A stretch of 64,000 bases of DNA from an uncultured Lachnospiraceae bacterium (GTDB taxonomy: Bacteria; Bacillota; Clostridia; Lachnospirales; Lachnospiraceae). How positions within the stretch are numbered: the first letter of the stretch is position 1; each line of letters opens with the position of its first letter. Below are positions 1 through 8,877 of this stretch, piece after piece. The DNA is taken from assembly GCA_947577185.1 (NCBI GenBank), contig CANPUE010000007.1, positions 1-64,000 on the forward strand. Direction: 5' to 3'. A model generated the notes under the pieces. It did not search any database and was not told the DNA's origin. It saw nothing but the letters and a program-made list of their open reading frames with translations. The translations under genes and the position numbers were made by a program.

Positions 1-60
1 GGTAGTTTTTTGGGTAGTTTTTTGGGTAGTTTTTTGGGTAGTTTTTTGGGTAGTTCTATC
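1..60 (-). repeat. 12-bp coding tandem repeat (QKTT)n
   Basis: Four exact copies of the 12-mer GGTAGTTTTTTG on the plus strand are followed by a degenerate fifth copy. On the coding strand each unit reads CAA AAA ACT ACC, that is Gln-Lys-Thr-Thr. Because the unit is a multiple of three, copy-number change keeps the frame. The array reaches the window edge, so its full length is unknown. Confidence 0.95.
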
Positions 61-1269
61 TGTAATGCCGCTGCTGATCTCATAGTCAAAAGAATATTTA
101 TCATCCAGCGGAACAATAATACGAAAAATGTCACCCTCTATTAATTCAGGGTTCCGCCCGGAATAAAACTTTGTATACTTATATAAATTACGGACGCCTG
201 AGCCCAATTGATCAGAATACCCGATATTCCGAAAAAAAGCGGCAATAATCGGGTTCTTCGGATTGGGTTCCAGATTGTCCGGCGTAATCAATCCATTTTT
301 AGATGCACGATTGGCATTTTCTACAAACATTCTATTCTGCTCGATTACGAATTTGGCAATAAAAGAGCTTGTCATTTCACGATGAATCAGCGTATTCACC
401 AGCATCTCTCTGGAGATCGCGTTCCGCAGGCTGATACGATTATCTTCCTCCAGAAAAAACTTATCAGGCAGATGTTTACGTGCAAAATCCATCAGCAGAT
501 CATAGCTTTCGATTAAATTCGTTTTAATGATTTCCCGGTCGTCATAGCGGTCTATATTGACTTTTCTAAGCAACGCATCCGTTACATAGGTTGGAACAAT
601 ATCCTGTATCACATCGTCTTTCCCAAAGAGCATAACCGCCGCCAGATTAAACCCACGTTCTCCGGTCGCATGATCCATCCCATATAACCCTGAACTCCTC
701 ATCACTTCCGTATCATTCATATCTTTCCACGGATGTGCGCCCATAGCGTGATTCACTGCCATCTGACGTACTCTCGGGAATAAATCAAGGCGCAGATCAT
801 CGAGCGTCACATAAGGATAAATCTTTTTTTCAGTAAAAAAATTTTGCTTACGGATATACATGGCTGCTATCTGCGATGTAGCTGTCACCTTTACATCCGC
901 GTCATCCACCCTGTCATAAATGATCTTTTTATAACTGTGTACCTCCGCACTCGGGGGAACATGCACATGAATGACCGTGTGACCTTCATATTCTATGCGT
1001 TCCGGTTCAAGATAAACAGTCGGCATGAAATTTGTCGGATTACTGACGACACTGATAAAATTTTTAATCATATCATACGCCGCCTTTTCCGAAACGCCAG
1101 TCACTGTTCCGTCATCCAAAACACCCATAAAAATATCACCGCCAAATCGATTCAGGAAAGCACAGACAGTTTCATAGATATCATGTTCGATTCCATTTCC
1201 ACAACGCTTAAATTCTACCGCTATGGTTTCTCCTATCGTAAGAACGGACTTAAATGTATCTATATTCAT
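1..1269 (-). CDS. AlbA_2-domain ATP-binding protein (partial, 3' end outside window)
   Basis: The frame opens at an ATG at 1269, behind a GGGAGGG ribosome site, and stays open to base 1, giving at least 423 residues; the C-terminus is missing. The N-terminal part shows the Schlafen AlbA_2 putative DNA-binding pattern: VEFKR near residue 19, then FLNRFGGDIFMGVLDDG. The later part carries the NTLIHREM and GYSDQLGSGVRNLYKY motifs of the GHKL-like ATP-binding half found in COG2865 RecG-related regulators. These proteins normally end in a winged helix, expected just beyond the left edge. At the edge the protein runs into a QKTT tetrapeptide repeat. Members are usually annotated as transcriptional regulators or ATP-dependent helicase-like proteins; the true biochemical role is not established. 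It is a single gene with no visible operon partner. Confidence 0.85.
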   Translation of the reverse strand, partial: MNIDTFKSVLTIGETIAVEFKRCGNGIEHDIYETVCAFLNRFGGDIFMGVLDDGTVTGVSEKAAYDMIKNFISVVSNPTNFMPTVYLEPERIEYEGHTVIHVHVPPSAEVHSYKKIIYDRVDDADVKVTATSQIAAMYIRKQNFFTEKKIYPYVTLDDLRLDLFPRVRQMAVNHAMGAHPWKDMNDTEVMRSSGLYGMDHATGERGFNLAAVMLFGKDDVIQDIVPTYVTDALLRKVNIDRYDDREIIKTNLIESYDLLMDFARKHLPDKFFLEEDNRISLRNAISREMLVNTLIHREMTSSFIAKFVIEQNRMFVENANRASKNGLITPDNLEPNPKNPIIAAFFRNIGYSDQLGSGVRNLYKYTKFYSGRNPELIEGDIFRIIVPLDDKYSFDYEISSGITDRTTQKTTQKTTQKTTQKTT

Positions 1270-1374
1270 TGCCCGCAACCCTCCCTTATCCAGCGCACCC
1301 GTAACTGTTATTATCTTACCATCTTCTCTCCCCTCATGCAATACACTAACCGCCCACGCAGAGGCATAGATTTA

Positions 1375-1404
1375 GGGGTGCCGCCCTGTTTGCTGCGACA
1401 CCCC
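1375..1404 (-). terminator. hairpin after the YesN gene, weak terminator candidate
   Basis: The arms GGGGTGCCGC and GCGACACCCC form a ten-pair stem with one wobble and a ten-base loop, starting four bases beyond the stop of the 1409-2215 gene. The following minus-strand sequence (TAAATCTA) is not a clean T-run, so termination is possible but weak. Confidence 0.4.
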
Positions 1405-1408
1405 CTGT

Positions 1409-2215
1409 TCACTTTTGCGGCACACTGACCGTATTGCGATACTCGTTGGCGGAAACCCCCGCCTGCTTCTTGAAAACGCGTGAAAAATGCGCCATATCCA
1501 GGAAGCCTACTTCCTCGGCAATATCACTGATCCGCAGCGACGGGTCGCTCAGAAGTTCCTTCGCCTTCTCCACACGGACATTGTTTAAAAGCTCCGAAAA
1601 GCTCTGTCCCGTATACTTATTCAGCAATTTGCTCAAATGCCACTGGCTCACATAAACATTATCGGCCACATCCGCCAGTTTCAGCCGCATAGCATAATTT
1701 TCCTCCAGATAGGCCAGCGCATTTTTTACGATAAAACTGCCTGCCGCACCTTCCGGCTCTTCTTTTCCTTCCTCCGGTTCTCCCTGCACCTTATCCTGCA
1801 CCGTCTCCTGCATCTGATCTGCTTCGCCGGCCGGCACTCTCGCCTCCAGCCGCTCGAGCATGGTCCGGATGGCTTCGTTCAGCTCATCCATGATCGACGG
1901 CTTGAGCAGGAAACGGCATACGCCCAGCCTGATCGCCTGCTGGGCATAGTCAAAATCCCGGAATCCGGTCAGAATCGTGATCTCCATATTGGGGAACTCG
2001 GATTTTAACGCCGCGATCATGGTAAGGCCGTCCATTCCGGGCATGCAGATATCCGTAATGAGGATATCGGGCCTGACACTTCGGATCAATTTCATACCTT
2101 CGATACCGTTGTAGGCTGTTCCAGCCACGGTACATCCCAGATCCTGCCATTTTACTGTTTTTTCCAGACCTTTTACAATGATCGGCTCGTCATCAATGAT
2201 CACTGTCTTATACAT
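1409..2215 (-). CDS. YesN-type response regulator (REC + AraC HTH)
   Basis: This 268-residue protein has an N-terminal receiver domain (acidic pair D8 D9, phospho-acceptor Asp55 in LITDICMPGMDG) and a C-terminal AraC-type double helix-turn-helix from about residue 165 ending in the typical SRVFKKQAGVSANEYR. It should activate sugar-uptake genes after phosphorylation by the YesM-type kinase at 5648-7462. The frame extends to an ATG at 2227, but GGAGG at 2221-2225 sits at proper spacing before the ATG at 2215, so the later start is preferred. It is the last gene of the operon, 61 bases behind the MalG-like permease, and that gap holds a hairpin element shared with two other genes in the window. 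Confidence 0.93.
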   Translation of the reverse strand: MYKTVIIDDEPIIVKGLEKTVKWQDLGCTVAGTAYNGIEGMKLIRSVRPDILITDICMPGMDGLTMIAALKSEFPNMEITILTGFRDFDYAQQAIRLGVCRFLLKPSIMDELNEAIRTMLERLEARVPAGEADQMQETVQDKVQGEPEEGKEEPEGAAGSFIVKNALAYLEENYAMRLKLADVADNVYVSQWHLSKLLNKYTGQSFSELLNNVRVEKAKELLSDPSLRISDIAEEVGFLDMAHFSRVFKKQAGVSANEYRNTVSVPQK

Positions 2216-2220
2216 ATTCT

Positions 2221-2254
2221 CCTCCATGATTCCGCTTCGCGGAATCTCAAAATC
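2221..2254 (-). repeat. hairpin plus ribosome-site element, copy 1
   Basis: On the minus strand the sequence is GATTTTGAGATTCCGCGAAG followed by CGGAATCATGGAGG. The arms GATTCCGC and GCGGAATC (2228-2235 and 2239-2246) pair perfectly around a three-base loop, and the CATGGAGG tail supplies the ribosome site for the 1409-2215 gene. Near-identical copies lie at 28812-28840 and 47021-47054. Confidence 0.85.
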
Positions 2255-2276
2255 GAAAGATTGCCAAAACGGTGTA

Positions 2277-3143
2277 TTAGCCTTTTACAGCCCCGGCCGT
2301 CAGTCCCTTAACAATGTATTTTTGCAGGAATAGATATACGATCAGCAGCGGAAATACGATCAGCGATACGCTGGAGGCCATCAGACCGTAATTCGTTCCT
2401 TCCTGTGAGGTCAGCAGGCTTAAAAGTACCGTGACCGAATATTCTGGCTTTGTCTTTAAGAAAAACGACTGTGTGAACAGATCGTTATAACTCCACAGAA
2501 ACGAGAAGATTCCCACGGTGGCAAAAGAGGGTTTGCAAAGCGGCATAACCACTTTGAAAAACAGCTGGAACACATTACAGCCTTCCATATAGGCCGCTTC
2601 CTCCAGTTCCACCGGAAGTCCCGCGATATATCCGCGCAGCACCACAATGGCAAAGGACAGGTTCCCCGCAATCTGCGGCAGGATGACTGCCATCAGGGAC
2701 TTTGGAAGCTGGTTTGTATTCGCCAGACCGACCACATTCATCATGCGGATGACCGGAATGATCGTCGCAAATGCCGGAAACATCATCCCCGCCACCACCA
2801 GACTGTTCAGCACGCCTTTCAGCTTGAAATCATACCGCACCAGCGCATAAGATGCAAGCCCTGAGAGCAAAATAACCGCCGCCGCCACGCTTACAGAGAT
2901 CACGATGCTGTTTCGGTACGCTCCCAGTATGTTCACTCTCTCAAAAGCCGTCCTGTAATTATCGAGTGTAAACTGTTCCCCGATCGGAAGGGAGAACGAA
3001 TCCGAACGGATGATCTTTTTATTCTTAAAAGAGTTCATCAGAATCCAGAACAGCGGATAAATTGTCGTCAGGGCCCACGCGGTCAGTATGGCATAAATTC
3101 CGATCGTTCCCGGAGATATTTTATTGCGTTTTCGATTTGTCAT
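2277..3143 (-). CDS. carbohydrate ABC transporter permease (MalG/UgpE family)
   Basis: This 288-residue inner-membrane permease has about six hydrophobic segments and the family EAA loop near the middle (ELEEAAYMEGCNVFQLF), which docks to the ATPase. It pairs with the permease at 3173-4060 and the binding protein at 4171-5550 in a CUT1-type sugar importer. No ATPase gene is present in the window, which is common in Clostridia, where one MsiK/UgpC-like ATPase often serves many importers. The frame extends to 3161, but AGGAGG seven bases before the ATG at 3143 decides the start. Confidence 0.93.
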   Translation of the reverse strand: MTNRKRNKISPGTIGIYAILTAWALTTIYPLFWILMNSFKNKKIIRSDSFSLPIGEQFTLDNYRTAFERVNILGAYRNSIVISVSVAAAVILLSGLASYALVRYDFKLKGVLNSLVVAGMMFPAFATIIPVIRMMNVVGLANTNQLPKSLMAVILPQIAGNLSFAIVVLRGYIAGLPVELEEAAYMEGCNVFQLFFKVVMPLCKPSFATVGIFSFLWSYNDLFTQSFFLKTKPEYSVTVLLSLLTSQEGTNYGLMASSVSLIVFPLLIVYLFLQKYIVKGLTAGAVKG

Positions 3144-3172
3144 ATTGTTTCCTCCTGCCATATCCGCCCCTC

Positions 3173-4060
3173 CTAATAATCTTTTTCTTTAAATACAGCA
3201 TTTACAATTCTGGCCGTAACCACACCAAGGATCACGATTAACACCGAGATTGCCGAACTGTAGTCGACATTATGCGACTCAAATGCATGATAGTACATAT
3301 AGGTGCCCGTCAGCCATGTACTGTTGCTGGGCATTCCTTTTGGAAACATGATCCAGGGCAGATCGAATACCTTCAGGGCTCCTGTCACCGCCAGTACACC
3401 GCAAGTGCAGATCACGTTGTGCAAAAGGGGCAGGGAAATATAGCGCACTCTCTGCCATCTCGAAGCCCCGTCGATGGTTGCCGCTTCGTAGAGTTCGTCA
3501 GATATATTATTTAATCCCGTGATCAGAATGATAAAATAAAATCCTACGTACTGCCAGGTGACGGGAACCATCATCGTCAGCATGGCATGGGATTCGTCCT
3601 TGAAATCCAGCAGTTTCGCCGCTCCGAACATCTCGCGCAGCTGATTCAGCATTCCCTTATCGTAGAGGAACACGATATTGAACAACAGTCCCAGCGCGGT
3701 TGCCGCGATCACGATAGGAAAGAAATAGACCGTTCGGAAAAACTTCTGCCCTTTTTTCACATTATCAACCATGAGCGCCAGCACGATCGCGATACCGAGC
3801 TGCCCGATGATGGTTGCCATGATCATTTTCACTGTATTAAGCAGCGCCGTCCGGATATTCGGGTCTTTGCAAAGCTCCACATAATTTGTATACCAGGGAG
3901 CGTTCCAGCCTTTGGCAGACGCGCCCAGGTTATTGATTTCCTTAAAGCTGTTCATAATATTCTGTACAAAAGGATAGTAGAGAAAAACAGTCAGAAATAT
4001 AAACGCAGGCAGAAGGAAAAAAATAACAGGTTTTTTATTCTTATAAATATTTGAACTCAT
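3173..4060 (-). CDS. carbohydrate ABC transporter permease (MalF/UgpA family)
   Basis: This protein of about 295 residues has an N-terminal membrane segment (VIFFLLPAFIFLTVFLYYPF) and the EAA loop ELYEAATIDGASRWQRVRYI, both typical of the MalF/LacF side of CUT1 sugar importers. It forms the channel with the downstream permease, 29 bases away. The start is uncertain: a GTG at 4072 lies too close to the AAGGGG ribosome-like site, and the ATG at 4060 lies about 13 bases from it. The ATG is chosen because the following sequence begins at the usual family position. A stable hairpin separates this gene from the binding-protein gene, which may lower permease relative to binding-protein output. Confidence 0.92.
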   Translation of the reverse strand: MSSNIYKNKKPVIFFLLPAFIFLTVFLYYPFVQNIMNSFKEINNLGASAKGWNAPWYTNYVELCKDPNIRTALLNTVKMIMATIIGQLGIAIVLALMVDNVKKGQKFFRTVYFFPIVIAATALGLLFNIVFLYDKGMLNQLREMFGAAKLLDFKDESHAMLTMMVPVTWQYVGFYFIILITGLNNISDELYEAATIDGASRWQRVRYISLPLLHNVICTCGVLAVTGALKVFDLPWIMFPKGMPSNSTWLTGTYMYYHAFESHNVDYSSAISVLIVILGVVTARIVNAVFKEKDY

Positions 4061-4089
4061 TGCGGTGCACACGCCCCTTTCTGAAAGCC

Positions 4090-4117
4090 GGAGCGGAGAA
4101 TATTCGTTCTCCGCTCC
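4090..4117 (-). terminator. intercistronic hairpin between binding protein and permease
   Basis: GGAGCGGAGAA and TTCTCCGCTCC form a perfect 11-pair stem with a six-base loop in the gap between the binding-protein stop (4171) and the permease start (4060). No T-run follows, so it looks more like an mRNA-stabilising or attenuating hairpin than a full terminator. Confidence 0.6.
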
Positions 4118-4170
4118 AATGATCTGTCCGTCTGTTACGATCTGTCATCCTGTATTACAGGTCACAGTGT

Positions 4171-5550
4171 TTACTGCTGGCCTGCCGCTACCAGATCGAG
4201 CAGTTCCTGTACTGCATCCGCAATATCCTTTTTACCTGTTACAATATCAGGCATACCGTTGAATACCGGAACTCTTTGTTCCTGTGTCACCTGATCCTGC
4301 ACCGCGCTTGACATACCGGTCGCTCCTTTGACGAAATTAAGTCCATCCACCGCCAGAGTAGACAACTGTGATTCGTCTACCTGGGTTCCGTTCTTTAATG
4401 CCGTAGCGGATACGCTTGCGAATGTGGATACCATCTCGTCAGATGTCATATAAGAGATAAATTCCACGCATGTTTTCTGTTTCTCCGGATCGTCCCATGC
4501 TTTCCTTGTAATATACCAGCCGGAGGAAAGGCCGCCGATAATATCCGTAGTCTTGCGGTTGTTCTTACCCGGCACATAAGTTACCGTAAAGTTTTCGATG
4601 TCGTCGGTTGCTCCCTCGATACCGCCCACTTTCCAGGAGCCATCGATCAAAAAGGCCGCCTTGCCGTCAACAAACAGCTGGAAGGTTTCACCATCCGTTG
4701 CCGAGAGTGTGTTCTCCGGCAGGAAACCGTTCTCATATAAAACTTTCATATCGGCGATACCATCTACCCACGCCTTACCATGCTCATCATCCACGGAACC
4801 GGGCACAACATTATGCGTCGCCGGTGTCAGATAGTTGTAGATACAGAATTCAAACCAGTAGTGCGGAATCTCTGCGAAAGAAGCCGCGATCGGCGTATAT
4901 CCCGCATCCTTAACCTTCTGGCAGATCTCCATGAACTGATCCCATGTGGTATCCGGTCCGGGGATCTCCACACCTGCCGCTTCGCAGACAGCCTTGTTCA
5001 CGAATAAACCTTCCCAGTAACCGTTCACCGGAACAGAATAATTTTTCCCGTCTGCCGGAGATGCCCCAAGCATACCGTCCTTCATGTTCGTCGCATAATC
5101 GGGATATGTCTGGCGGATCTCGTCAATGGAGACCACCTTTCCCGCTTCCACGAAAGGATTGGAGTCTACACCGTTAAAGTAAAACAGTACGTCCGGTTCC
5201 GATCCCATCTCAAAATCAGAGATGACTCTCGCCTTAAAGGTCTCCGTGGAGGATCCTGATGCGTCGTTAATCTTATTGCCTGTCTCATCCTGCCATGCCG
5301 CGATCGCATCCTGATAATTGGCTGCGTTTGTATCTTCTCCTGCAAACGTCGTCGTCACATTTAATGTAACCGGACCACTGGGCGCGCTTTCCTCTGCTTT
5401 GTCATCCGCCGCAGGCTTTTCGGCTGCTGTCGTATCCTTCTTTGTCCCGCTCTCTCCCGATGTCTGTGTGCTTCCTGCCGGATTGCTGCCACAGGCCGTC
5501 AATGAGAATACCATTGTCCCTGTCAAAATCATTGCCAACATTTTCTTCAT
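4171..5550 (-). CDS. extracellular sugar-binding lipoprotein (ABC importer)
   Basis: The 459-residue product begins with a lipoprotein signal peptide (MKKMLAMILTGTMVFSLTAC), cleaved before the cysteine of the LTAC lipobox, followed by a Ser/Thr/Lys/Glu-rich linker. The rest has the look of family 1 solute-binding proteins, for example GYWEGLFVNKAVCEAAGV and GKAAFLIDGSWKVGGIEG. It should capture an oligosaccharide at the outer face of the membrane for the permeases downstream. GGGAGG lies eight bases before the ATG. The 97-base gap upstream of the gene is AT-rich and could hold a separate promoter, but no good -35/-10 pair was found. Confidence 0.94.
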   Translation of the reverse strand: MKKMLAMILTGTMVFSLTACGSNPAGSTQTSGESGTKKDTTAAEKPAADDKAEESAPSGPVTLNVTTTFAGEDTNAANYQDAIAAWQDETGNKINDASGSSTETFKARVISDFEMGSEPDVLFYFNGVDSNPFVEAGKVVSIDEIRQTYPDYATNMKDGMLGASPADGKNYSVPVNGYWEGLFVNKAVCEAAGVEIPGPDTTWDQFMEICQKVKDAGYTPIAASFAEIPHYWFEFCIYNYLTPATHNVVPGSVDDEHGKAWVDGIADMKVLYENGFLPENTLSATDGETFQLFVDGKAAFLIDGSWKVGGIEGATDDIENFTVTYVPGKNNRKTTDIIGGLSSGWYITRKAWDDPEKQKTCVEFISYMTSDEMVSTFASVSATALKNGTQVDESQLSTLAVDGLNFVKGATGMSSAVQDQVTQEQRVPVFNGMPDIVTGKKDIADAVQELLDLVAAGQQ

Positions 5551-5647
5551 GTCTTGTACCTCCCTTTTACTTTTGTTGTTTGCTATGAATTAATCATACA
5601 AAAGAAATGTAAATCAGGGAATTGTCAGCCTTGTTATTTCTTGTCTT

Positions 5648-7462
5648 TTATTGTTGTGACTTCTGTCCGCCGCGCACTCCGTTTTCACTGCCCGCCTCCT
5701 GCACCTGCACGACGATCCGGCTTACCGTCTCTCCGCTTTCTTCGTTTCTGATTGTCAGGCCGTACGCCTCTCCGTAGATAATCTTAATCCGTCTGTTCAC
5801 GTTGCGGATTCCCAGACTGGTAGATCCTGTTTCACCCGCTTCTGCGTTGTCCGCAAGCAGGATTCTTATCTTTTCCTCATCCTGCCTGGACATTCTGCCC
5901 GTATTGCGTACCTCGATCACCAGTCGGTTTTCCTCCCGGAAAATATGAACCGCAATCCGCCCCTGGGTCTGCCCGTTGATTCCATGTTCCACTGCATTCT
6001 CAATGATCGGCTGAATGATCAGACGCGGGACTTTCATCGCAAGCAGGCGCTCATCCACATCTTTTTCCACTTTCAGCCGCTCTCCCAGCCGTTGGGCGAT
6101 AATAAACAGATAGGCTTCCACATAGGACATTTCCTCCGCCAGTGTGACGAATCTCCGATGCCTTCTGTCCATGGTCGCCTCCAGCATAATCGACAGGTTT
6201 TCGATCATCCTGCTCACCTCAAAATTCTCGTGGATTCTCGCCTCCCAGTTGATAACCTCTAATGCATTGTTCAGAAAATGAGGATTGATCTGCGCCTGCA
6301 GCGCCATAATCCGGGCATCCTTCAAGGCAAGTTCTTCCGTATAGATCCTGTCGATCTGATCCTGCAGTCTCGCGGACATATGATTGAACGCCTCTTCCAG
6401 ATACTCAAACTCCTGACTGTTGGCGTTTCTTTCGATCTGATAGCCAAAATGCCCCTCTTCCAGCATGTGCGCGGCATTGATCAGGCTTCCCATCGGCCTC
6501 GTCACCTTCCTGCTGAAAAAATTAAACACAATAATGATCAGGGGAAGCATAAAAAGAAACAGGATCAGGGATACATATTTGAGCGCATAAGCTTCATCGA
6601 TCACCGCCTGCCTGTCTAAAGCTATCAGATATCCTATATAATGTTTGTCCGGTTTTCTCACAACGCAGGCGTAATATTCCCCGTTCTTTTTCACCAGACG
6701 GCTGCTCCTGTTATTATCCGCAAAAAGTTCCGGTCCGATTCCCGGCCTGTCCTTGAAAATATCGCTGTTATCTCCTGTAAGAAAGATATTATCCACATAG
6801 ACGGCGCCTGCCTCATAACCCCATGCACCGTCCAGACTTCCAAACACCACATCCGTATTCAGTTCCATCGTCAGCACGGCGTAAGGATGATAGGATGGGG
6901 TCATCAGATTACGGATCAGATACACCCCATCCTCGATTGCCGTCACCGCCACATCCGTATCCAGTCCGGCGGACAGTTCCAGCACCTTCGGCATCACCCG
7001 ATCCGCAAATCTCTGCCCCGCCTGGTAGACCGCGTTGCTGGTGCTGCCGCGATAGGCGGTAAAAAACTGCACATCCGGATCGTCTGTAAAAACTAACGAT
7101 GTGTATTGAAAGTTATCGTCGTATGCATACATCCGCTCCAGGAAGAGGCTGACTTCTTTTTGCAGTGTCATTGCGTTGCCGTCCTCCCGGTACCTGTCAT
7201 AGCTCTCTCTGATCGTTGTAAAATAGGACGCGTTTCTGGAAGCCTCCACCGCCGCGTCCATTCTCATCTCACAGATCCTCACCGCATTGTCTGTCGAAGT
7301 GACAATTGCATGTTCTGTCTGGGAATTGATTTTTCCCACCGCCACATAAAAAACCACATACGAGATCAGTGCAAGGGGAAGAAGCCAGCACAGGACCAAC
7401 AGTCTGACCATACTCCATTTTAACGGTACTTTTGCCCGTGCCGGCTTATTTATCTTTGTCAT
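5648..7462 (-). CDS. YesM-type sensor histidine kinase
   Basis: This 604-residue kinase has a membrane segment at about residues 18-40, an extracellular sensor region of about 250 residues, a second membrane segment near 297-317, a HAMP domain, a His_kinase domain with catalytic His395 in QINPHFLNNALE, and a HATPase domain (N box IIQPIIENAVEHGI). It should sense the sugar or its binding protein and phosphorylate the YesN regulator at 1409-2215. Its ATG overlaps the phosphoglucomutase stop codon (TGATG), so the two are translationally coupled; a GTG one codon earlier is also possible. It is unusual that the kinase and its regulator sit at separate places in the operon with the transporter genes between them. 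Confidence 0.93.
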   Translation of the reverse strand: MTKINKPARAKVPLKWSMVRLLVLCWLLPLALISYVVFYVAVGKINSQTEHAIVTSTDNAVRICEMRMDAAVEASRNASYFTTIRESYDRYREDGNAMTLQKEVSLFLERMYAYDDNFQYTSLVFTDDPDVQFFTAYRGSTSNAVYQAGQRFADRVMPKVLELSAGLDTDVAVTAIEDGVYLIRNLMTPSYHPYAVLTMELNTDVVFGSLDGAWGYEAGAVYVDNIFLTGDNSDIFKDRPGIGPELFADNNRSSRLVKKNGEYYACVVRKPDKHYIGYLIALDRQAVIDEAYALKYVSLILFLFMLPLIIIVFNFFSRKVTRPMGSLINAAHMLEEGHFGYQIERNANSQEFEYLEEAFNHMSARLQDQIDRIYTEELALKDARIMALQAQINPHFLNNALEVINWEARIHENFEVSRMIENLSIMLEATMDRRHRRFVTLAEEMSYVEAYLFIIAQRLGERLKVEKDVDERLLAMKVPRLIIQPIIENAVEHGINGQTQGRIAVHIFREENRLVIEVRNTGRMSRQDEEKIRILLADNAEAGETGSTSLGIRNVNRRIKIIYGEAYGLTIRNEESGETVSRIVVQVQEAGSENGVRGGQKSQQ

Positions 7463-8877
7463 CACTTCTTCAACCCCAAAAATTCTTCATAAATACTGCA
7501 GATCTGTTTCGCCATCCCGATTTCCGGCATCTCACAGAAGATCCGCAGCAGCGGCTCCGTACCGGAAAATCTTGCAATCACCCATCCGCCGTTCTTAAAA
7601 TATACCTTACTGCCGTCCAGATAAGAAACCTTATCTGTCTCAAAAGGAAGTTCCGGCAGTTTCTTCTCCGTCATCAGGATCTTATTGATCGCATCCTTTT
7701 TCTCCTGATTGAATTTATAATCCCGCTCTTCCATGAAGATCGCGCCGCACTCTTTTTCGATCTCCCCGTAGATCTCCGACAGTTTCTTTCCCGTCACCGC
7801 GATCATCTCTACCAGGAGCGCCGCCGCATAGATGCCGTCCTTGCCGTTGATGTGGCCGCGCACCGTGAGACCGCCCGAAGATTCGCCGCCCAGAATCGCG
7901 CCCACCGCATTCATTTTCGCGGAAATATGTTTGAATCCAACCGGCACTTCGTAACACTTCTGTCCGAACCGCTCCGCCACCTTGTCCAGCATATGGGTCG
8001 TGGCAATGTTGCGCACCACGGGCCCTTCCCAGCCCTTATATTTTACAAGATAGTAATAGAGCAGTACGAGAATGTCATTCGGGTGCAGGAATCGTCCGGT
8101 GTTGTCGATCACACCGATACGGTCCGCATCCCCGTCCGTGGCAATTCCGATATCGGCTTTGCTGTCAATGACCGTATTCTGGAGATGCCTGAGCGTCGCC
8201 GCATTGGGCGCAGGCAGTTTGCCGCCAAAGAGCGTGTCGTGTCTGTCGTGGACCACCGTCAGTTCACATCTGGCCGTATGAAGGATCGTAGCCAGAGAGG
8301 TTTCACTCACCCCGTACAGAGGATCCAATACCACCCGCAGCCCTTTCTCGCGGATCACTTCCATATTGACAGCGGCTATGATGTTGTCCAGATATTCGTT
8401 TAACGGATAAATCTCCTGAATCAGCCCGGCGGACAGCGCTTCTTCGTATTCCATCGCCTGAACCGGTCCCTCCAGTTTCCCGATATATTCCTCAATTTCT
8501 TTCGTCTGACTCTCATCCGCATCCCGGCCGCCGGCCGTAAACACTTTGATACCGTTATAAATTGCGGGATTGTGGCTCGCAGTGACCATCATTCCATAAG
8601 GCAGAGCGTGCTTCATCACATAGAACATGACAAGCGGCGTCGGCGATGACTTGTTGATCAGATACGCCCTGATGCCTTCCGCCGCGAACACTTCTCCCGC
8701 CCACTGCATGGCCTCCTTGGCCAAAAATCTCCTGTCATAGCCGATCACGATTCCCTGTTCGCTCTTCCCTTCCGCTTTCATCTTATCGCTCATCGCCCTG
8801 GCTAACAACTGAATATTCGCCTTCGTAAATTCATCTCCGATGACCGCACGCCAGCCGCCTGTACCAAATTTAATCAT
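7462..8877 (-). CDS. phosphoglucomutase/phosphomannomutase family protein
   Basis: This 471-residue enzyme has all four alpha-D-phosphohexomutase signatures: the catalytic serine loop TASHNP (Ser101), the metal-binding loop ATDGDADRIG, the sugar-binding loop GGESSGG, and the C-terminal phosphate loop ARFSGTEPLLRI. It is expected to interconvert glucose-1-phosphate and glucose-6-phosphate in the cytosol. It overlaps the upstream GH94 phosphorylase gene by eight bases and the downstream kinase by one. That fits a role in passing the phosphorylase product to glycolysis. AGGAGG lies about six bases before the ATG. Confidence 0.93.
   Translation of the reverse strand: MIKFGTGGWRAVIGDEFTKANIQLLARAMSDKMKAEGKSEQGIVIGYDRRFLAKEAMQWAGEVFAAEGIRAYLINKSSPTPLVMFYVMKHALPYGMMVTASHNPAIYNGIKVFTAGGRDADESQTKEIEEYIGKLEGPVQAMEYEEALSAGLIQEIYPLNEYLDNIIAAVNMEVIREKGLRVVLDPLYGVSETSLATILHTARCELTVVHDRHDTLFGGKLPAPNAATLRHLQNTVIDSKADIGIATDGDADRIGVIDNTGRFLHPNDILVLLYYYLVKYKGWEGPVVRNIATTHMLDKVAERFGQKCYEVPVGFKHISAKMNAVGAILGGESSGGLTVRGHINGKDGIYAAALLVEMIAVTGKKLSEIYGEIEKECGAIFMEERDYKFNQEKKDAINKILMTEKKLPELPFETDKVSYLDGSKVYFKNGGWVIARFSGTEPLLRIFCEMPEIGMAKQICSIYEEFLGLKK

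Noticed and set aside
1..60. Possible CRISPR or terminal repeat array
   Set aside because: The units are 12 bases without spacers and are in frame inside a coding region.
7432..8403. Open frame of 323 codons on the plus strand
   Set aside because: It is antisense to phosphoglucomutase, which has all its catalytic motifs.
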